Shown piece by piece: positions 1 through 8,177 of a stretch of 64,000 bases of DNA (the stretch's first letter is position 1; every line of letters begins with the position of its first letter). The DNA is from Pseudorhodoplanes sinuspersici. Its GTDB lineage: Bacteria; Pseudomonadota; Alphaproteobacteria; Rhizobiales; Xanthobacteraceae. Below the pieces are notes generated by a model. That model was not told the DNA's origin and ran no database searches. It saw only the letters and a list, made by a program, of their open reading frames with translations. Both the position numbers and the translations under genes were made by a program. The stretch lies in contig NZ_CP021112.1 of assembly GCF_002119765.1 (NCBI RefSeq), forward strand, positions 5,884,501 through 5,948,500, in the 5' to 3' direction.

Positions 1-1
1 A

Positions 2-403
2 TTCATATTTCCGCAGGATATTCAGGAATGGTTGCGACAACGCACGAGCGGCGGAGCGCCGTCATCGACCGATACGATCAAACTTCAGCACGATCAAACG
101 GCCGGCTCTCTCGAGTTGTCCTACATTGGCCAGATCGGCCCCGATGAGATCCTGTTCAGGCTGGTGGAAGGAAACGGTACCAGCGATCAGACAGTGCTTC
201 GTAACAAGCTGATGCTGACGCATCGCGAAAGCGAGGTCCTGCTGTGGATTGCCAGAGGCAAATCCAACCGTGACATCGCCGACATTCTGACGCTCAGCCC
301 GCGGACGGTGAACAAGCACCTTGAACAAATCTATGCCAAGCTCGGGGTCGAGAACCGGACATCGGCAGCGGCATTGGCTGTGCGCGCGCTGGGGCTGCGA
401 TAG
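2..403 (+). CDS. LuxR/FixJ-type response regulator, C-terminal part (cut by window start)
   Basis: The reading frame is open from the first bases of the window, so the N-terminus, probably a receiver domain, lies outside. What is visible is a linker followed by a typical LuxR (GerE) helix-turn-helix: LTHRESEVLLWIARGKSN, then DIADILTLSPRTVNKHLEQI and YAKLGVENRTSAA. This is the DNA-binding output domain of a NarL/FixJ-family regulator, a transcription factor acting in the cytoplasm. Its targets are unknown. Nothing ties it to the genes downstream, which run the other way and begin 230 bp later. A receiver domain is inferred from the family, not seen. Confidence 0.85.
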   Translation, partial: FIFPQDIQEWLRQRTSGGAPSSTDTIKLQHDQTAGSLELSYIGQIGPDEILFRLVEGNGTSDQTVLRNKLMLTHRESEVLLWIARGKSNRDIADILTLSPRTVNKHLEQIYAKLGVENRTSAAALAVRALGLR

Positions 404-435
404 GATCATCGCGGATCGCTTTGTGATGGGCGATC

Positions 436-474
436 CTAGAGCCCGGCTTTGATGGAATCAAAGCCGGGCTCTAG
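436..474. terminator. Perfect 18-bp hairpin after the response regulator
   Basis: Arms 436-453 and 457-474 are perfectly complementary around a GGA loop, 33 bp after the stop codon at 403. The stem is GC-rich. No run of T follows, so it may work as a bidirectional transcription barrier or simply be part of the repeat unit described next. Confidence 0.5.
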
Positions 475-536
475 CTTATGTTTTGACGCATTTTCTTCGC
501 GCGAACCGGTAGCCACTTCGCTCGAAAATGCTCTAG
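436..536. repeat. MITE/RIME-like intergenic repeat with IS630-type ends
   Basis: The unit begins CTAGAGC and ends GCTCTAG, giving 7-bp terminal inverted repeats that include the TA dinucleotide typical of IS630/mariner insertion. Its right half (GCATTTTC at 488-495 pairing with GAAAATGC at 524-531, with GCGCGAACCGG between) is an intergenic sequence I recognise as common in Bradyrhizobium-like genomes. Its last 16 bases nearly match the right end of the IS630 copy at 59.4 kb. The assignment as a non-autonomous derivative is inference. Confidence 0.55.
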
Positions 537-629
537 CCTCTACCGCGGTACGTAGCAGCATCGCTGCACGACAAGACTCATCTGACGGCAGGCCAGCAGT
601 TTTCGTTGCGGACACACTCTAAAGCCAGC

Positions 630-1556
630 TTACGCGACACCTGCCTCCGCGACAGCATTGCTCTGTGTGTTGGCCCATTTGGCACTCGCCGTGATCCCGC
701 CCAGCGGGAAAATATGGACCTGCTCGATCATGCTGTTTGGATGCGCCTCGCGATACGCCGCAAGCTCGCCGAGCACATCGAATGGCTCATAGGGCGTCAT
801 CAGCTTGGTGAGGTCCATGGCACGCTTCTGTAGCACCTTCAGCGAGGGTCCCACGCCGCAGGCGATCGCGAATTTGATCAGCGTCTGCAATTTGGTCGGG
901 CCGGCTACGCCGACATGAATTGGCAGCGTGATTCCAAGCGCATGCAAGCGTTCCGACCAGCGGATGACCGGCTTTGCGTCAAAGAAGAATTGCGTCACGA
1001 TGGCCATGTCGGCATCGGTGCGTTCTGAAAAGGATTGCTTCCAGAGCAGCGCCTCATCCGCCTGACGCGACGAGCCATCAGGATCGATGTCGCGATTGCC
1101 TTCCGGATGCCCGGCCACATGCAGGCGGCGGAAACCGTATTTGTCGAAGAGCCCCGTCTCCAAGAGCTGCATCGCACTGTGCAAGTCTCCATGCGGCTCC
1201 CGCGGTCCGCCAGCGAGAAGCAGCGCCTCTTCTACACCGGCCTCGTCCCGATATTGCCGCACCCAGTCTTCCAGCGTGGCGGTGTCTTTGATGATCCTGG
1301 CGGGGACATGCGGCATGGCCGCATAACCTTCATCGCGCAGGCGCCGAGCCGTGGTCACCATGTCGGCGATCGGCGTGCCCTCGATATGGGCGATGTAGAC
1401 ACGCGTGCCGCGCGGCAGGAGATCGGCAAAGCGCTCCACCTTGGCGGCGGTCCGCGGCATGACCTCGATCGAATAACCGCTCAGGATTTTCCCGAGGCCG
1501 CTACCGCCGCCTCCGCTGGTATCGGCCTGCCGTCTCAAAATATCCGCGAACGCCAC
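630..1556 (-). CDS. metF: Methylenetetrahydrofolate reductase-like protein (MetF family)
   Basis: A protein of about 308 residues with the MTHFR (beta/alpha)8 pattern. Such enzymes use FAD and NAD(P)H to interconvert 5,10-methylene-THF and 5-methyl-THF in the cytoplasm. Beside a methyl-THF-forming O-demethylase it most likely works in the oxidative direction, as MetF does with LigM in Sphingobium lignin metabolism. I chose the GTG at 1556 because a GGAGGAG ribosome site lies just upstream at 1562-1568. Longer readings run through a non-coding promoter region containing a GntR operator. It is on the same strand as the LigM-like gene, but 495 bp separate them, so it probably has its own repressed promoter. 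Reaction direction is inferred. Confidence 0.85.
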   Translation of the reverse strand: MAFADILRRQADTSGGGGSGLGKILSGYSIEVMPRTAAKVERFADLLPRGTRVYIAHIEGTPIADMVTTARRLRDEGYAAMPHVPARIIKDTATLEDWVRQYRDEAGVEEALLLAGGPREPHGDLHSAMQLLETGLFDKYGFRRLHVAGHPEGNRDIDPDGSSRQADEALLWKQSFSERTDADMAIVTQFFFDAKPVIRWSERLHALGITLPIHVGVAGPTKLQTLIKFAIACGVGPSLKVLQKRAMDLTKLMTPYEPFDVLGELAAYREAHPNSMIEQVHIFPLGGITASAKWANTQSNAVAEAGVA

Positions 1557-1579
1557 GGGGGCTCCTCCAAACCTCTTTC

Positions 1580-1598
1580 TGTATAGCACATGTATACA
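1580..1598 (-). promoter_or_regulatory. metF promoter with GntR-type TGTATACA operator
   Basis: The palindrome TGTATACA lies at 1591-1598, 35 bp upstream of the metF start. On the minus strand it is followed by TGCTATACA, a candidate extended -10 (TATACA at 1585-1580). I see no good -35. The palindrome recurs upstream of the ligM-like and gntR genes, so I read it as the operator of the local FCD-GntR repressor. Confidence 0.6.
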
Positions 1599-1730
1599 TT
1601 TAACCGGACGCCAAAGAAAGCCTATTCCTGTATCGAGATCAAAAGTAGGATTTTTTTTGGGATTTTGCCCATCTCCGCCCCAAGATGAAGCATCCATGCG
1701 GATCAAATCTGGATACAGAATGGTGGTTTG

Positions 1731-1738
1731 GTATACAT
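1731..1738. promoter_or_regulatory. Second GntR-type site upstream of metF
   Basis: GTATACAT shares the GTATAC core of the proposed operator but has only one correct flank. It lies 140 bp from the site at 1591-1598, in the otherwise empty gap between the metF and ligM-like genes. It could be an auxiliary operator or chance. Confidence 0.35.
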
Positions 1739-2051
1739 AAAGGCACTCGCCCACCTATCTGAAGCGCCGGCTGCCCATTGCCTGCGATCGGTTTTGCAGG
1801 ACGATTTCGTAGGTCGGGAGTGCGCAACATCGCGCCAACGTCGGCTTGGCGACGGCGCTCATTGGCGAGCTCAGGGCCGGAAGGTCGTGCCCGCCGACAC
1901 TTTAAAGCGCCATTTGGATCAGGCCGCTTTTTGAGCGATGTGCGCGGCAGCGAGAATGCCGCCGCGCATCTTTGTCTGTGCAAAGGAAGAGGGTCTTTCG
2001 ACAATAATCGTTAGATTCCCGCTTTCACCGTCAGGATTCCTTCCTTTAACG

Positions 2052-3464
2052 TCAGGATTCCTTCTTCGTGCGCCAGCTTTCTGCGTAGTTCTCGCGCGCT
2101 TCGCGGGCATAAGGCGTCGGCGAAACGCGTACGCGGATCTCGGCCTGCTTGTGCCGTTCGGTGGACGTCTTCTGGGTGCCACCGTCCGGCTCGCCCCAGA
2201 CGAGCGTCAGGATGTCCCCCTCCTTCACGTCCGGATCGACGATGCCAAGCGAGAGCATGCAGCGCTCGTTGTAGCTGTAGCCGTTGAACATGGAGAGGCC
2301 CACGACTTTGTCGCCGCGCATAACTTTGTCAAAGCTGGAGGACGCATAGTTAGGCTGCGGGAAATCGATCCACTTGGCGGCCATCTCCCCGGGCCGGAAG
2401 GAAGAAGCAATGACATTCATCAAGTCATCAGCGTGCCACTCGAAGGTTACCTTCTTGCGGTGGGGCTTGTCCTTCATCTTCTCCAGCGCGTTGCGGCCGA
2501 CGAAATCGTGGTCGAACTTGATGTAGATGCCGTACCCGAGCTCGTAGGGCGTGGTGTAATAGTCACGGATATCGTCAGAGACGAAGCTGCCGCCGATCGA
2601 GCCGGTCGCCTCATAACTGTCAGCGGTGAGCCACTCGCGATACCCCTTCAGCGCGTCGCCGGAATAGATCGCAGGCAGCGGCGACGGAATCCAGCCCGAT
2701 TCCAGCGTGTTGGTTGAGTAGGCACGCGAGCCGACCTGATACAAATCCGACCCGGCCGCCGCGGCCGCCTTGAGGATGGCGTCACGGATCTCGTCCTTCT
2801 CTGCGTAGGGGCCCCAGATTTCCAGCCCCGGCGCGCCGGCCATACCGTGGCGCAATGCACGCACCTTGCGCCCGGCAATGTTGATCCAGTCCACATGGAA
2901 GAACTTGATGTCCGGCACCGGTCCGCCATGCAGCTTCTCGAAGATCTTCGGCGCGTCCGGCCCCTGGATCTGGAAGCGGTAATGGATGCGATCCACTTTC
3001 TTGCCGTCCGGCCGCGAGGGCGAACGCGGATCGTGGGTCAGCTTCACGTCATGTTTGCCGAGCGAGGCATTATAACGCAGCCAGTTCGCGGTCGGCGCGC
3101 GGCCAACGAGGACGAATTTGCTCTCGTCCTCGCGGAAGATGATCATGTCGCCGATGACAAAGCCGTCGGGCGAAACCGGCACATAATGCTTGGCACGGCT
3201 GGTGCCGAAATTGGCGAAGCTGTTGATTGCGAGCCCTTGCAGGAATTTTGCCGCATCGGGGCCCTCGACCACGAGCTCGTCCATGTGATGCGACTGGTCA
3301 AACAGGACTGCGGAATCGCGCCAGGCGCGCTGCTCGTCACGCCAGTTCGTGAACTCCGTTGCGACTACTGGGTATACATAAATTCCAATTTTGGAATTAC
3401 GCAACACCGGAACAATGGTTCCGCGCTCGTCAATTATGGCCTGTAGACTGGATTTTTTTGTCAT
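2052..3464 (-). CDS. Tetrahydrofolate-dependent O-demethylase (LigM/DesA/Dmt family, GcvT fold)
   Basis: A 470-residue protein, close to the length of LigM (vanillate/3-O-methylgallate O-demethylase). It has a GcvT/DmdA-like folate-binding fold. The N-terminal part carries WRDEQRAWRDSAVLFDQSHH and FLQGLAINSFANFG, typical of this aromatic O-demethylase group rather than glycine-cleavage T protein. These enzymes move the methyl of an aromatic methoxy group onto THF. The start at 3464 follows GGGAGGAG at 6-nt spacing. FolD, MetF and a GntR repressor sit alongside, as in lignin-methoxyl and dicamba demethylation clusters. The substrate is unknown. Glycine betaine- or DMSP-type demethylases of the same fold are a less likely alternative. 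Confidence 0.85.
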   Translation of the reverse strand: MTKKSSLQAIIDERGTIVPVLRNSKIGIYVYPVVATEFTNWRDEQRAWRDSAVLFDQSHHMDELVVEGPDAAKFLQGLAINSFANFGTSRAKHYVPVSPDGFVIGDMIIFREDESKFVLVGRAPTANWLRYNASLGKHDVKLTHDPRSPSRPDGKKVDRIHYRFQIQGPDAPKIFEKLHGGPVPDIKFFHVDWINIAGRKVRALRHGMAGAPGLEIWGPYAEKDEIRDAILKAAAAAGSDLYQVGSRAYSTNTLESGWIPSPLPAIYSGDALKGYREWLTADSYEATGSIGGSFVSDDIRDYYTTPYELGYGIYIKFDHDFVGRNALEKMKDKPHRKKVTFEWHADDLMNVIASSFRPGEMAAKWIDFPQPNYASSSFDKVMRGDKVVGLSMFNGYSYNERCMLSLGIVDPDVKEGDILTLVWGEPDGGTQKTSTERHKQAEIRVRVSPTPYAREARENYAESWRTKKES

Positions 3465-3489
3465 GATTGCTCCTCCCACCGAGATTTCG

Positions 3490-3523
3490 TGTATACATCA
3501 TGTTGACAGAAGCAATGTCAACA
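3490..3523 (-). promoter_or_regulatory. Promoter and operator of the ligM-like gene
   Basis: On the minus strand a perfect TTGACA (3521-3516) is followed about 18 bp later by TGTATA, which lies inside the palindrome TGTATACA (3490-3497). The operator therefore overlaps the -10, a classic repressor layout. The -35 is itself one arm of an inverted repeat, TGTTGACA (3501-3508) and TGTCAACA (3516-3523), which may be a second protein-binding site. Confidence 0.6.
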
Positions 3524-3594
3524 GCAAGAGCACAAGCGTGCCGACGAGCGCTGCCCGTCAGCTTCGGGAACGATGACTACAGAGGGCGAGCCGC

Positions 3595-4326
3595 TCAGCC
3601 GACGACGAGCGCCATTCCTGGCAGCCGGTCAATGAGACCGCGATGTTCGGCAATGACATGTTCGAGATTGGCCCGCGCGGCGCGCGCATGTTCGCGCGCA
3701 AGGGCCTCGGCTCGCATCCCTTCCCTGGCCTCGATAGCTGCAAGGATTGCCCAATGCTGCTCATGCTGGGAGGGCAGAGTGCGGCGGAAGGTTGCGATAT
3801 AGGCTCTGTCCGGCAGGAAGGCGGACGGCGAAGCAAATGGCAGCCGCTTCACACGCTCGACCTCCCGCCTTACCAACTCACTGCCGGCGAGCGCCGCCAG
3901 TTCGTCGTGAAACTGGGCGTTCAGCTCAGAATATGCATCGAGATCGATATCGCCGGCCGCGCCAAAGCAGCGATCAATCGCTTCCAGGGTCTGCCGAATT
4001 CGCGCCAGATTGAGCGGCTCCACACCGCGTTCGGCGGCCAGCCGCGCAGCCGTCCCCTCCAGTACACCACGCAGCTCGATCGCATCGATCACATCGGCAA
4101 AGCGGAAGCTGCGCACGATAAATCCACCGCCCCGCGCGCGGTCGAGCAACCCCTCCTCCGCCAGACGCGACATCGCCTCCCGCACGGGCGTCCGTGAAAT
4201 GCCGAGATCTTCCGCCAACGGCACCTCGAACAGTCGAGTCCCGCCGGGGAGCGCGCCGCTGAATATCCGCTGCCGCAGCTCGATGATTGCCCGCATCGTA
4301 TGTGTCTTGTGGGAAATCTGTTCCAT
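3595..4326 (-). CDS. GntR-family (FCD) transcriptional regulator
   Basis: A 243-residue regulator. The N-terminal winged helix (about residues 10-75) contains EDLGISRTPVREAMSRLAEE, the GntR recognition region. The C-terminal part is an all-helical FCD effector domain, usually metal-dependent and binding an organic acid. The ATG at 4326 follows GGGAGG by about 11 nt; longer readings run through an operator-bearing leader. It lies directly upstream of the ligM-like gene on the same strand. A TGTATACA palindrome sits in its own leader (4411-4418) and before ligM and metF, so it is probably an autoregulated repressor of the demethylation module, relieved by the aromatic substrate or product. Confidence 0.9.
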   Translation of the reverse strand: MEQISHKTHTMRAIIELRQRIFSGALPGGTRLFEVPLAEDLGISRTPVREAMSRLAEEGLLDRARGGGFIVRSFRFADVIDAIELRGVLEGTAARLAAERGVEPLNLARIRQTLEAIDRCFGAAGDIDLDAYSELNAQFHDELAALAGSELVRREVERVKRLPFASPSAFLPDRAYIATFRRTLPSQHEQHWAILAAIEAREGMRAEALAREHARAARANLEHVIAEHRGLIDRLPGMALVVG

Positions 4327-4410
4327 GTCGCTCTGCCTCCCTGAAGGCGCGATCAAAGGCACCGGGCAGGCTTTCCATCCGATCGCGCGACAGATGCCAG
4401 TTATGCGCAT

Positions 4411-4418
4411 TGTATACA
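4411..4418. promoter_or_regulatory. GntR-type operator in the gntR leader
   Basis: TGTATACA, the fullest copy in context (ATTGTATACATA), 85 bp upstream of the gntR start. It suggests autoregulation. Confidence 0.55.
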
Positions 4419-4531
4419 TAGCGGGAAGAACGCACCATCCGGCAAGCACTCGCCCACCCGCAAATGGCCGATTGACCGGAAAATCCGTATCTCCAAAGTG
4501 GCACCGAACACGCCAGGGGACAGCCACATAG

Positions 4532-4560
4532 TTGACACCAAACCAGATCGTGCATACATC
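4532..4560 (+). promoter_or_regulatory. Candidate promoter toward folD with degenerate GntR site
   Basis: TTGACA at 4532-4537 is followed 17 bp later by a weak -10 (TACATC). TGCATACA at 4551-4558 differs from the operator in one position. It points toward the alpha/beta hydrolase remnant and folD, about 370 bp away, and would place folD under the same repressor. Confidence 0.4.
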
Positions 4561-4680
4561 AAGCATGCAATCAACCGTGTTTTAGGACTTTCCACCTAGA
4601 ATCGAAGCTGGAATGTATTCACGCCAGCCTGAGCTCTGCACCAAATACCGGGTACGCACCGCCCACGTGGCGACGGATAG

Positions 4681-4915
4681 ATGACGACACTTGTTCTGAT
4701 TCCCGGTCTGATCTCGGACCGTATCGTGTGGCATAAGCCTGCATGATTGCCTGGAGCAGTTCGGATCGGAAGGCGCGGAGCTGATGATATGGCTGGTGAT
4801 GCGAGCGGCGATGAACTCGCGCGTTAGGCTTGTTCACAAGCATTATCACGCGCCGGCCTCGATGACGGGAGCCGGCATGGTTGTTCTGGAAAACGCAGCA
4901 CCACAGCGGATTTAG
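4681..4915 (+). pseudogene. Alpha/beta hydrolase remnant
   Basis: An ATG at 4681 opens with MTTLVLIPGLISDRIVW, the N-terminal strand and oxyanion loop of alpha/beta hydrolases. The frame hits a stop at about 4746. Near the end a second frame reads GMVVLENAAPQRI and stops at 4915, resembling the C-terminal strand before the catalytic His of the same fold. The middle, including the nucleophile elbow, is missing. This looks like an internally deleted, frameshifted gene that once lay between gntR and folD. Family assignment rests on two short segments. Confidence 0.45.
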
Positions 4916-4932
4916 ACGGATCACACCCTACC

Positions 4933-5796
4933 ATGCTTGCCCGGACCGCAAAGATCATCGATGGCATCGCTGTCGCTACGGCCATTCGCACGGAGTGCAA
5001 AGAGCGGGTAGCGGCACTCGCCACCCGCGGGGTGCAGCCGGGACTGGCGGTGATTCTTGTGGGAGACAATGCCGCCTCCGCGGTCTATGTGCGCAACAAG
5101 ATTCGTGCTTGCGCAGACGTCGGCATCCATTCCGTCCGATACGATTTCGCAACGGACGTCGCGCCTGACACAGTGTTGTCGACCATCGAAGAACTGAATG
5201 CTGATCCGACTATCCACGGCATTCTCGTGCAGCTGCCGCTGCCGCCGCAGTTCGCCACCAGCCAGGTGCTTCGGGCGATTTCCGCCAACAAGGACGTCGA
5301 TGGCTTTCACCTCTACAATGTGGGCGGGCTCGTGGTCGGCGACACCGTCTTCCCTCCCTGCACGCCTTATGGCGTCGTGAAAATGCTCGAATACGAAGGC
5401 ATCTCGGTCGAGGGCAAGAACGTGGTCGTTGTCGGCGCCAGCAATATTGTCGGCAAGCCCATGGCGCTCATGCTGATGCAGCGCGATGCGACCGTTTGCA
5501 TCTGTCACGCCAAAACACGTGATCTCGCACAATTCACGATCCTGGCGGATATCCTGGTCGTGGCGGCGGGAAAGCCGAACCTGATCCTGCCGCAGATGGT
5601 GAAAACCGGGGCGGTAGTTATCGACGTCGGCATCAACCGTTTGTCCGATGGCAAGCTGGTCGGAGACGTTGATTTCGAAGGCGTTCGCCAAAAAGCATCT
5701 TACATCACGCCGGTGCCCGGCGGAGTGGGTCCGATGACGGTGACGATGCTTCTCGTCAATACAATTGCGTCAGCGGAACGCAGTGCTGGCGAATAA
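4933..5796 (+). CDS. folD: FolD: methylene-THF dehydrogenase / methenyl-THF cyclohydrolase
   Basis: A 287-residue protein of full FolD length. Diagnostic segments are the catalytic YVRNKI region, VQLPLPPQ, the NADP-binding GASNIVGKPMALML and the C-terminal PGGVGPMTVTML. It oxidises 5,10-methylene-THF to methenyl-THF and hydrolyses this to 10-formyl-THF in the cytoplasm. Next to MetF and a methyl-THF-generating demethylase it would complete oxidation of the methyl group to the formyl level and supply NADPH. It is probably a second, pathway-dedicated copy in addition to a housekeeping folD elsewhere (inference). There is no strong Shine-Dalgarno before the ATG at 4933. Confidence 0.93.
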   Translation: MLARTAKIIDGIAVATAIRTECKERVAALATRGVQPGLAVILVGDNAASAVYVRNKIRACADVGIHSVRYDFATDVAPDTVLSTIEELNADPTIHGILVQLPLPPQFATSQVLRAISANKDVDGFHLYNVGGLVVGDTVFPPCTPYGVVKMLEYEGISVEGKNVVVVGASNIVGKPMALMLMQRDATVCICHAKTRDLAQFTILADILVVAAGKPNLILPQMVKTGAVVIDVGINRLSDGKLVGDVDFEGVRQKASYITPVPGGVGPMTVTMLLVNTIASAERSAGE

Positions 5797-5799
5797 AGC

Positions 5800-5851
5800 G
5801 GAAACGTCTGGTCAGAATACCAGCGCTCTGACCACCGCGTCCCACGTTTCC
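5800..5851. terminator. Nested inverted repeat after folD
   Basis: Outer arms GGAAACGT (5800-5807) and ACGTTTCC (5844-5851) enclose inner arms GGTCAGA (5810-5816) and TCTGACC (5827-5833). It starts 4 bp after the folD stop. There is no T-tract, so terminator function is a guess. Confidence 0.4.
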
Positions 5852-6266
5852 ACAACAGCCAGTGTCACAAATCGACATTGAGCAGTATTCGCTTCACACA
5901 ATGAGCAGCCTCACCCTGTCGCCGCTGGATCAGGATGACGCCAGCCGAGAAACCGTGCAGCTAACATCAACGCCGCGACACAGCCGATTACAACAAGAAC
6001 GCCCTGCGCCGCGATCTGGACGCAATATTTGCGCGTATTGCTGTTACCGCCACAAAATGAGCAACTACAGCTAATCAGAAGATGTGGGACACTCGGATGC
6101 GGATTTCCTGAGGGTAGCGAGCGTTCGCGTCTTTCGGATGCTTGGCTCTGCCGCAGTTGCGTTCCGCGGCCCTTGGTTGCCCCACCCACCCTGCGACCAT
6201 AATTCTCCGCGAACAAAACAAGGCGCGCTCGCATTCATGATGGCAATGCATCGTTTGGGGACCGAC
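5852..6266. other. Non-coding gap between folD and the iclR-type gene
   Basis: No gene is supported here. A minus-strand frame around 5915-6010 encodes a short hydrophobic run (VLVVIGCVAALMLAARFLGW) that could be a scrap of a membrane protein. It has no recognisable family or ribosome site. Confidence 0.5.
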
Positions 6267-7043
6267 TTATTGCTGCGCCCCGGAATATTGCAGGCCGATC
6301 TTGCCCGACACCTCTCGCAACTTCGGCACCAGAACATTGTCGACCTGGCTTTGCGGCAGCGCATCACGAAGGAAAATCAGCACCATCGCGGCAACCGCCG
6401 TGTCGCCCGAGAACACGGGCACCGAAATCGCCCTCGTTCCCTCGATCGGTGTGTTATAGTCTTGAACACCGTAGCCACGCGCGAGCGCTTCGGAAATCTT
6501 GCGCCGAGTGGTTTTCGCAACATCGGCTCGCTCCGACGACTTTTCCTGCAACAGGGCGGAGCGGATGATGTCCTCGCGCTGCCGCGGTTTCGACCATGCG
6601 AGGAGTGCGATACCCGAAGCGGAGTGCAGAAGCGGAAATCGCACATGTTCGAATCGCCGCAAATTGATCGGCGCGCTGTCGCGGTTTGACACCTCAATGA
6701 CCATAGTTGCGCCTTCCCGGACCATCAATTCCGCCGGCCATTTCACGATGGTCGCAAAGTCGTTGAGCATACGGCGAATGATCTGCGTGGGTGCGCTCTC
6801 ACGGTCGACCGAACTGAACAGATCTCGGACCCGGGGCAGTAACCGATAGCCCTTGTTCTCCGCACGCTCGACATAACCCGCCGCTCTGAGCGTATGAAGC
6901 AGACGAACAATTGTCGCTTTCGGAAGATCCGTGGCGTCGACCAGCATTGAAAGGCTCGCCGGCGAAAATTTGTTGATGGCTGCAAGCAGTGAAAGCCCCC
7001 GTTCGAGCGCATGAACGGTCTGCGGTGTCTGTGTTCCAGCCAT
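6267..7043 (-). CDS. IclR-family transcriptional regulator
   Basis: A 258-residue regulator with an N-terminal winged helix (VHALERGLSLLAAINKF, then LPKATIVRLLHTLRAAGYVE) and a C-terminal GAF-like effector domain ending near the protein end. IclR proteins commonly sense aromatic acids and regulate a divergent catabolic operon. The ATG at 7043 has GGAG about 8 nt upstream. It diverges from the Bug-rdhA operon across a 150-bp gap, so those two genes are its most likely targets. Confidence 0.9.
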   Translation of the reverse strand: MAGTQTPQTVHALERGLSLLAAINKFSPASLSMLVDATDLPKATIVRLLHTLRAAGYVERAENKGYRLLPRVRDLFSSVDRESAPTQIIRRMLNDFATIVKWPAELMVREGATMVIEVSNRDSAPINLRRFEHVRFPLLHSASGIALLAWSKPRQREDIIRSALLQEKSSERADVAKTTRRKISEALARGYGVQDYNTPIEGTRAISVPVFSGDTAVAAMVLIFLRDALPQSQVDNVLVPKLREVSGKIGLQYSGAQQ

Positions 7044-7193
7044 AGGCTGCTCCAAAGGCCAGATTCGATGGTTCCGGTTTCTGGTCCACTGTTCGGACCT
7101 ATGGTCTATTCTGCTTTTCCTCGATCCAGTTGTGAAGTCACTATTGACCCAACCGTCGCGAAAAGGCGGAGCGACAACGCGTGGGAGGATGCA

Positions 7194-8177
7194 ATGCGGG
7201 TTGAACGTCCAAGTCGACGATCAGTTCTGAAAGGCGCGGTGGTCTTGCTGGGGGCGGCAGTTGCACCGGACGTAGGCGCGCAAAACCAAAACACAGTGCG
7301 GGTCATATACGGTTTTGCCGCCGGAAGTGGCGGCGATGCTATGGCACGTATCGTGGCCGACAAGCTGAGCACGGGGCTGTCGATGCCCGTGATTGTCGAA
7401 AACCGCACAGGTGCCGCCGGCCGGCTCGGCACCAAGGCCGTGGTGAGCGCGGAGCCCGACGGAATGACGCTATTGTTCACGCCCAATCCGCCCGTCTCCA
7501 TCTATCCGCATTCCTACTCCAATCTCGAATATGATCCTGTGCGCGATCTCACACCGGTTTCGCTGATCGCCACCTTCGACGTCGCGCTCGCCGTTTCGTC
7601 AAAGAACGATATCAAGACTGTTAAAGAGCTGATCGCCTGGGCGAAGGCCAATCCGTCGCACGCCAATTACGGCTCGCCCGGCGCGGGCGGCCTTGGTCAC
7701 TTCTTTGCGGTCATGGTCGCAACCAGCACTGGGTTGGGTCTCAAACATGTCAGTTATCGCGGGTCCGGAGCGGTCATGACCGACTTGCTCGGTGGACAGA
7801 TTCCTATCGCTGTCGTTCCGCTTGGTGACGCCCTGGAACTGCATCGCGGGGGCAAGGCGCGGGTGATTGCGACATCGGGTAATGATCGCTCTCCACTTTT
7901 GCCTGATGTCCCGACCATGAAGGAGGCGGGAATTAGCGCCGAAGGCCAGGGATGGTATGCGATTTATGCGCCTGCCAAGACGCCGGCCGAAACGGTCAAA
8001 CGGCTCAACGAGATCATCGTTGATGGTCTGTCGGACGCAGACACCAGGGCAAAGGTTCTGCGCCTCAACATGGTCCCGCAAACATCGTCCCCTGAGCAAC
8101 TGGCCGCGTTCCGCGACGCGGACAGCGCGCGCTGGGCACCTGCAGTGAAGGCGTCGGGATTCAAACCGCAACAATGA
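7194..8177 (+). CDS. Bug/TctC-type extracytoplasmic solute-binding protein
   Basis: A 327-residue tripartite tricarboxylate (TTT) transporter receptor. The start at 7194 follows GGGAGG. The N-terminus has a twin-arginine signal (RRSVLKG, then a hydrophobic stretch ending VGAQ), so export by Tat is likely. The body has the Bug pattern: VRVIYGFAAGSGGD, the NRTGAAGRLG loop, and NYGSPGAGGLGHFF. It binds an organic acid in the periplasm. No TctA or TctB partner is nearby; orphan Bug receptors are common in Burkholderiales and Hyphomicrobiales. Its stop overlaps the reductive dehalogenase start by 4 bp (ATGA), implying translational coupling and a shared substrate, probably a halogenated aromatic acid (inference). 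Confidence 0.92.
   Translation: MRVERPSRRSVLKGAVVLLGAAVAPDVGAQNQNTVRVIYGFAAGSGGDAMARIVADKLSTGLSMPVIVENRTGAAGRLGTKAVVSAEPDGMTLLFTPNPPVSIYPHSYSNLEYDPVRDLTPVSLIATFDVALAVSSKNDIKTVKELIAWAKANPSHANYGSPGAGGLGHFFAVMVATSTGLGLKHVSYRGSGAVMTDLLGGQIPIAVVPLGDALELHRGGKARVIATSGNDRSPLLPDVPTMKEAGISAEGQGWYAIYAPAKTPAETVKRLNEIIVDGLSDADTRAKVLRLNMVPQTSSPEQLAAFRDADSARWAPAVKASGFKPQQ

Larger units (their letters stand above)
1557..2051. other. 495-bp non-coding gap between ligM-like and metF genes
   Basis: Apart from the two GTATAC sites, I find no convincing gene, RNA or repeat here. Reading frames in all six phases lack family resemblance and ribosome sites. It may be the scar of a lost gene of the demethylation operon. 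Confidence 0.6.

Noticed and set aside
3372-3377. Another GTATAC core inside the ligM-like gene
   Set aside because: It lies 90 bp into the coding sequence, encodes a Tyr-Val-Tyr run, and lacks the T/A flanks, so chance codon use is the simpler explanation.
3380-3397. Inverted repeat AATTCCA/TGGAATT
   Set aside because: It lies inside the ligM-like coding region and reads as ordinary codons; no gene start nearby would use it.
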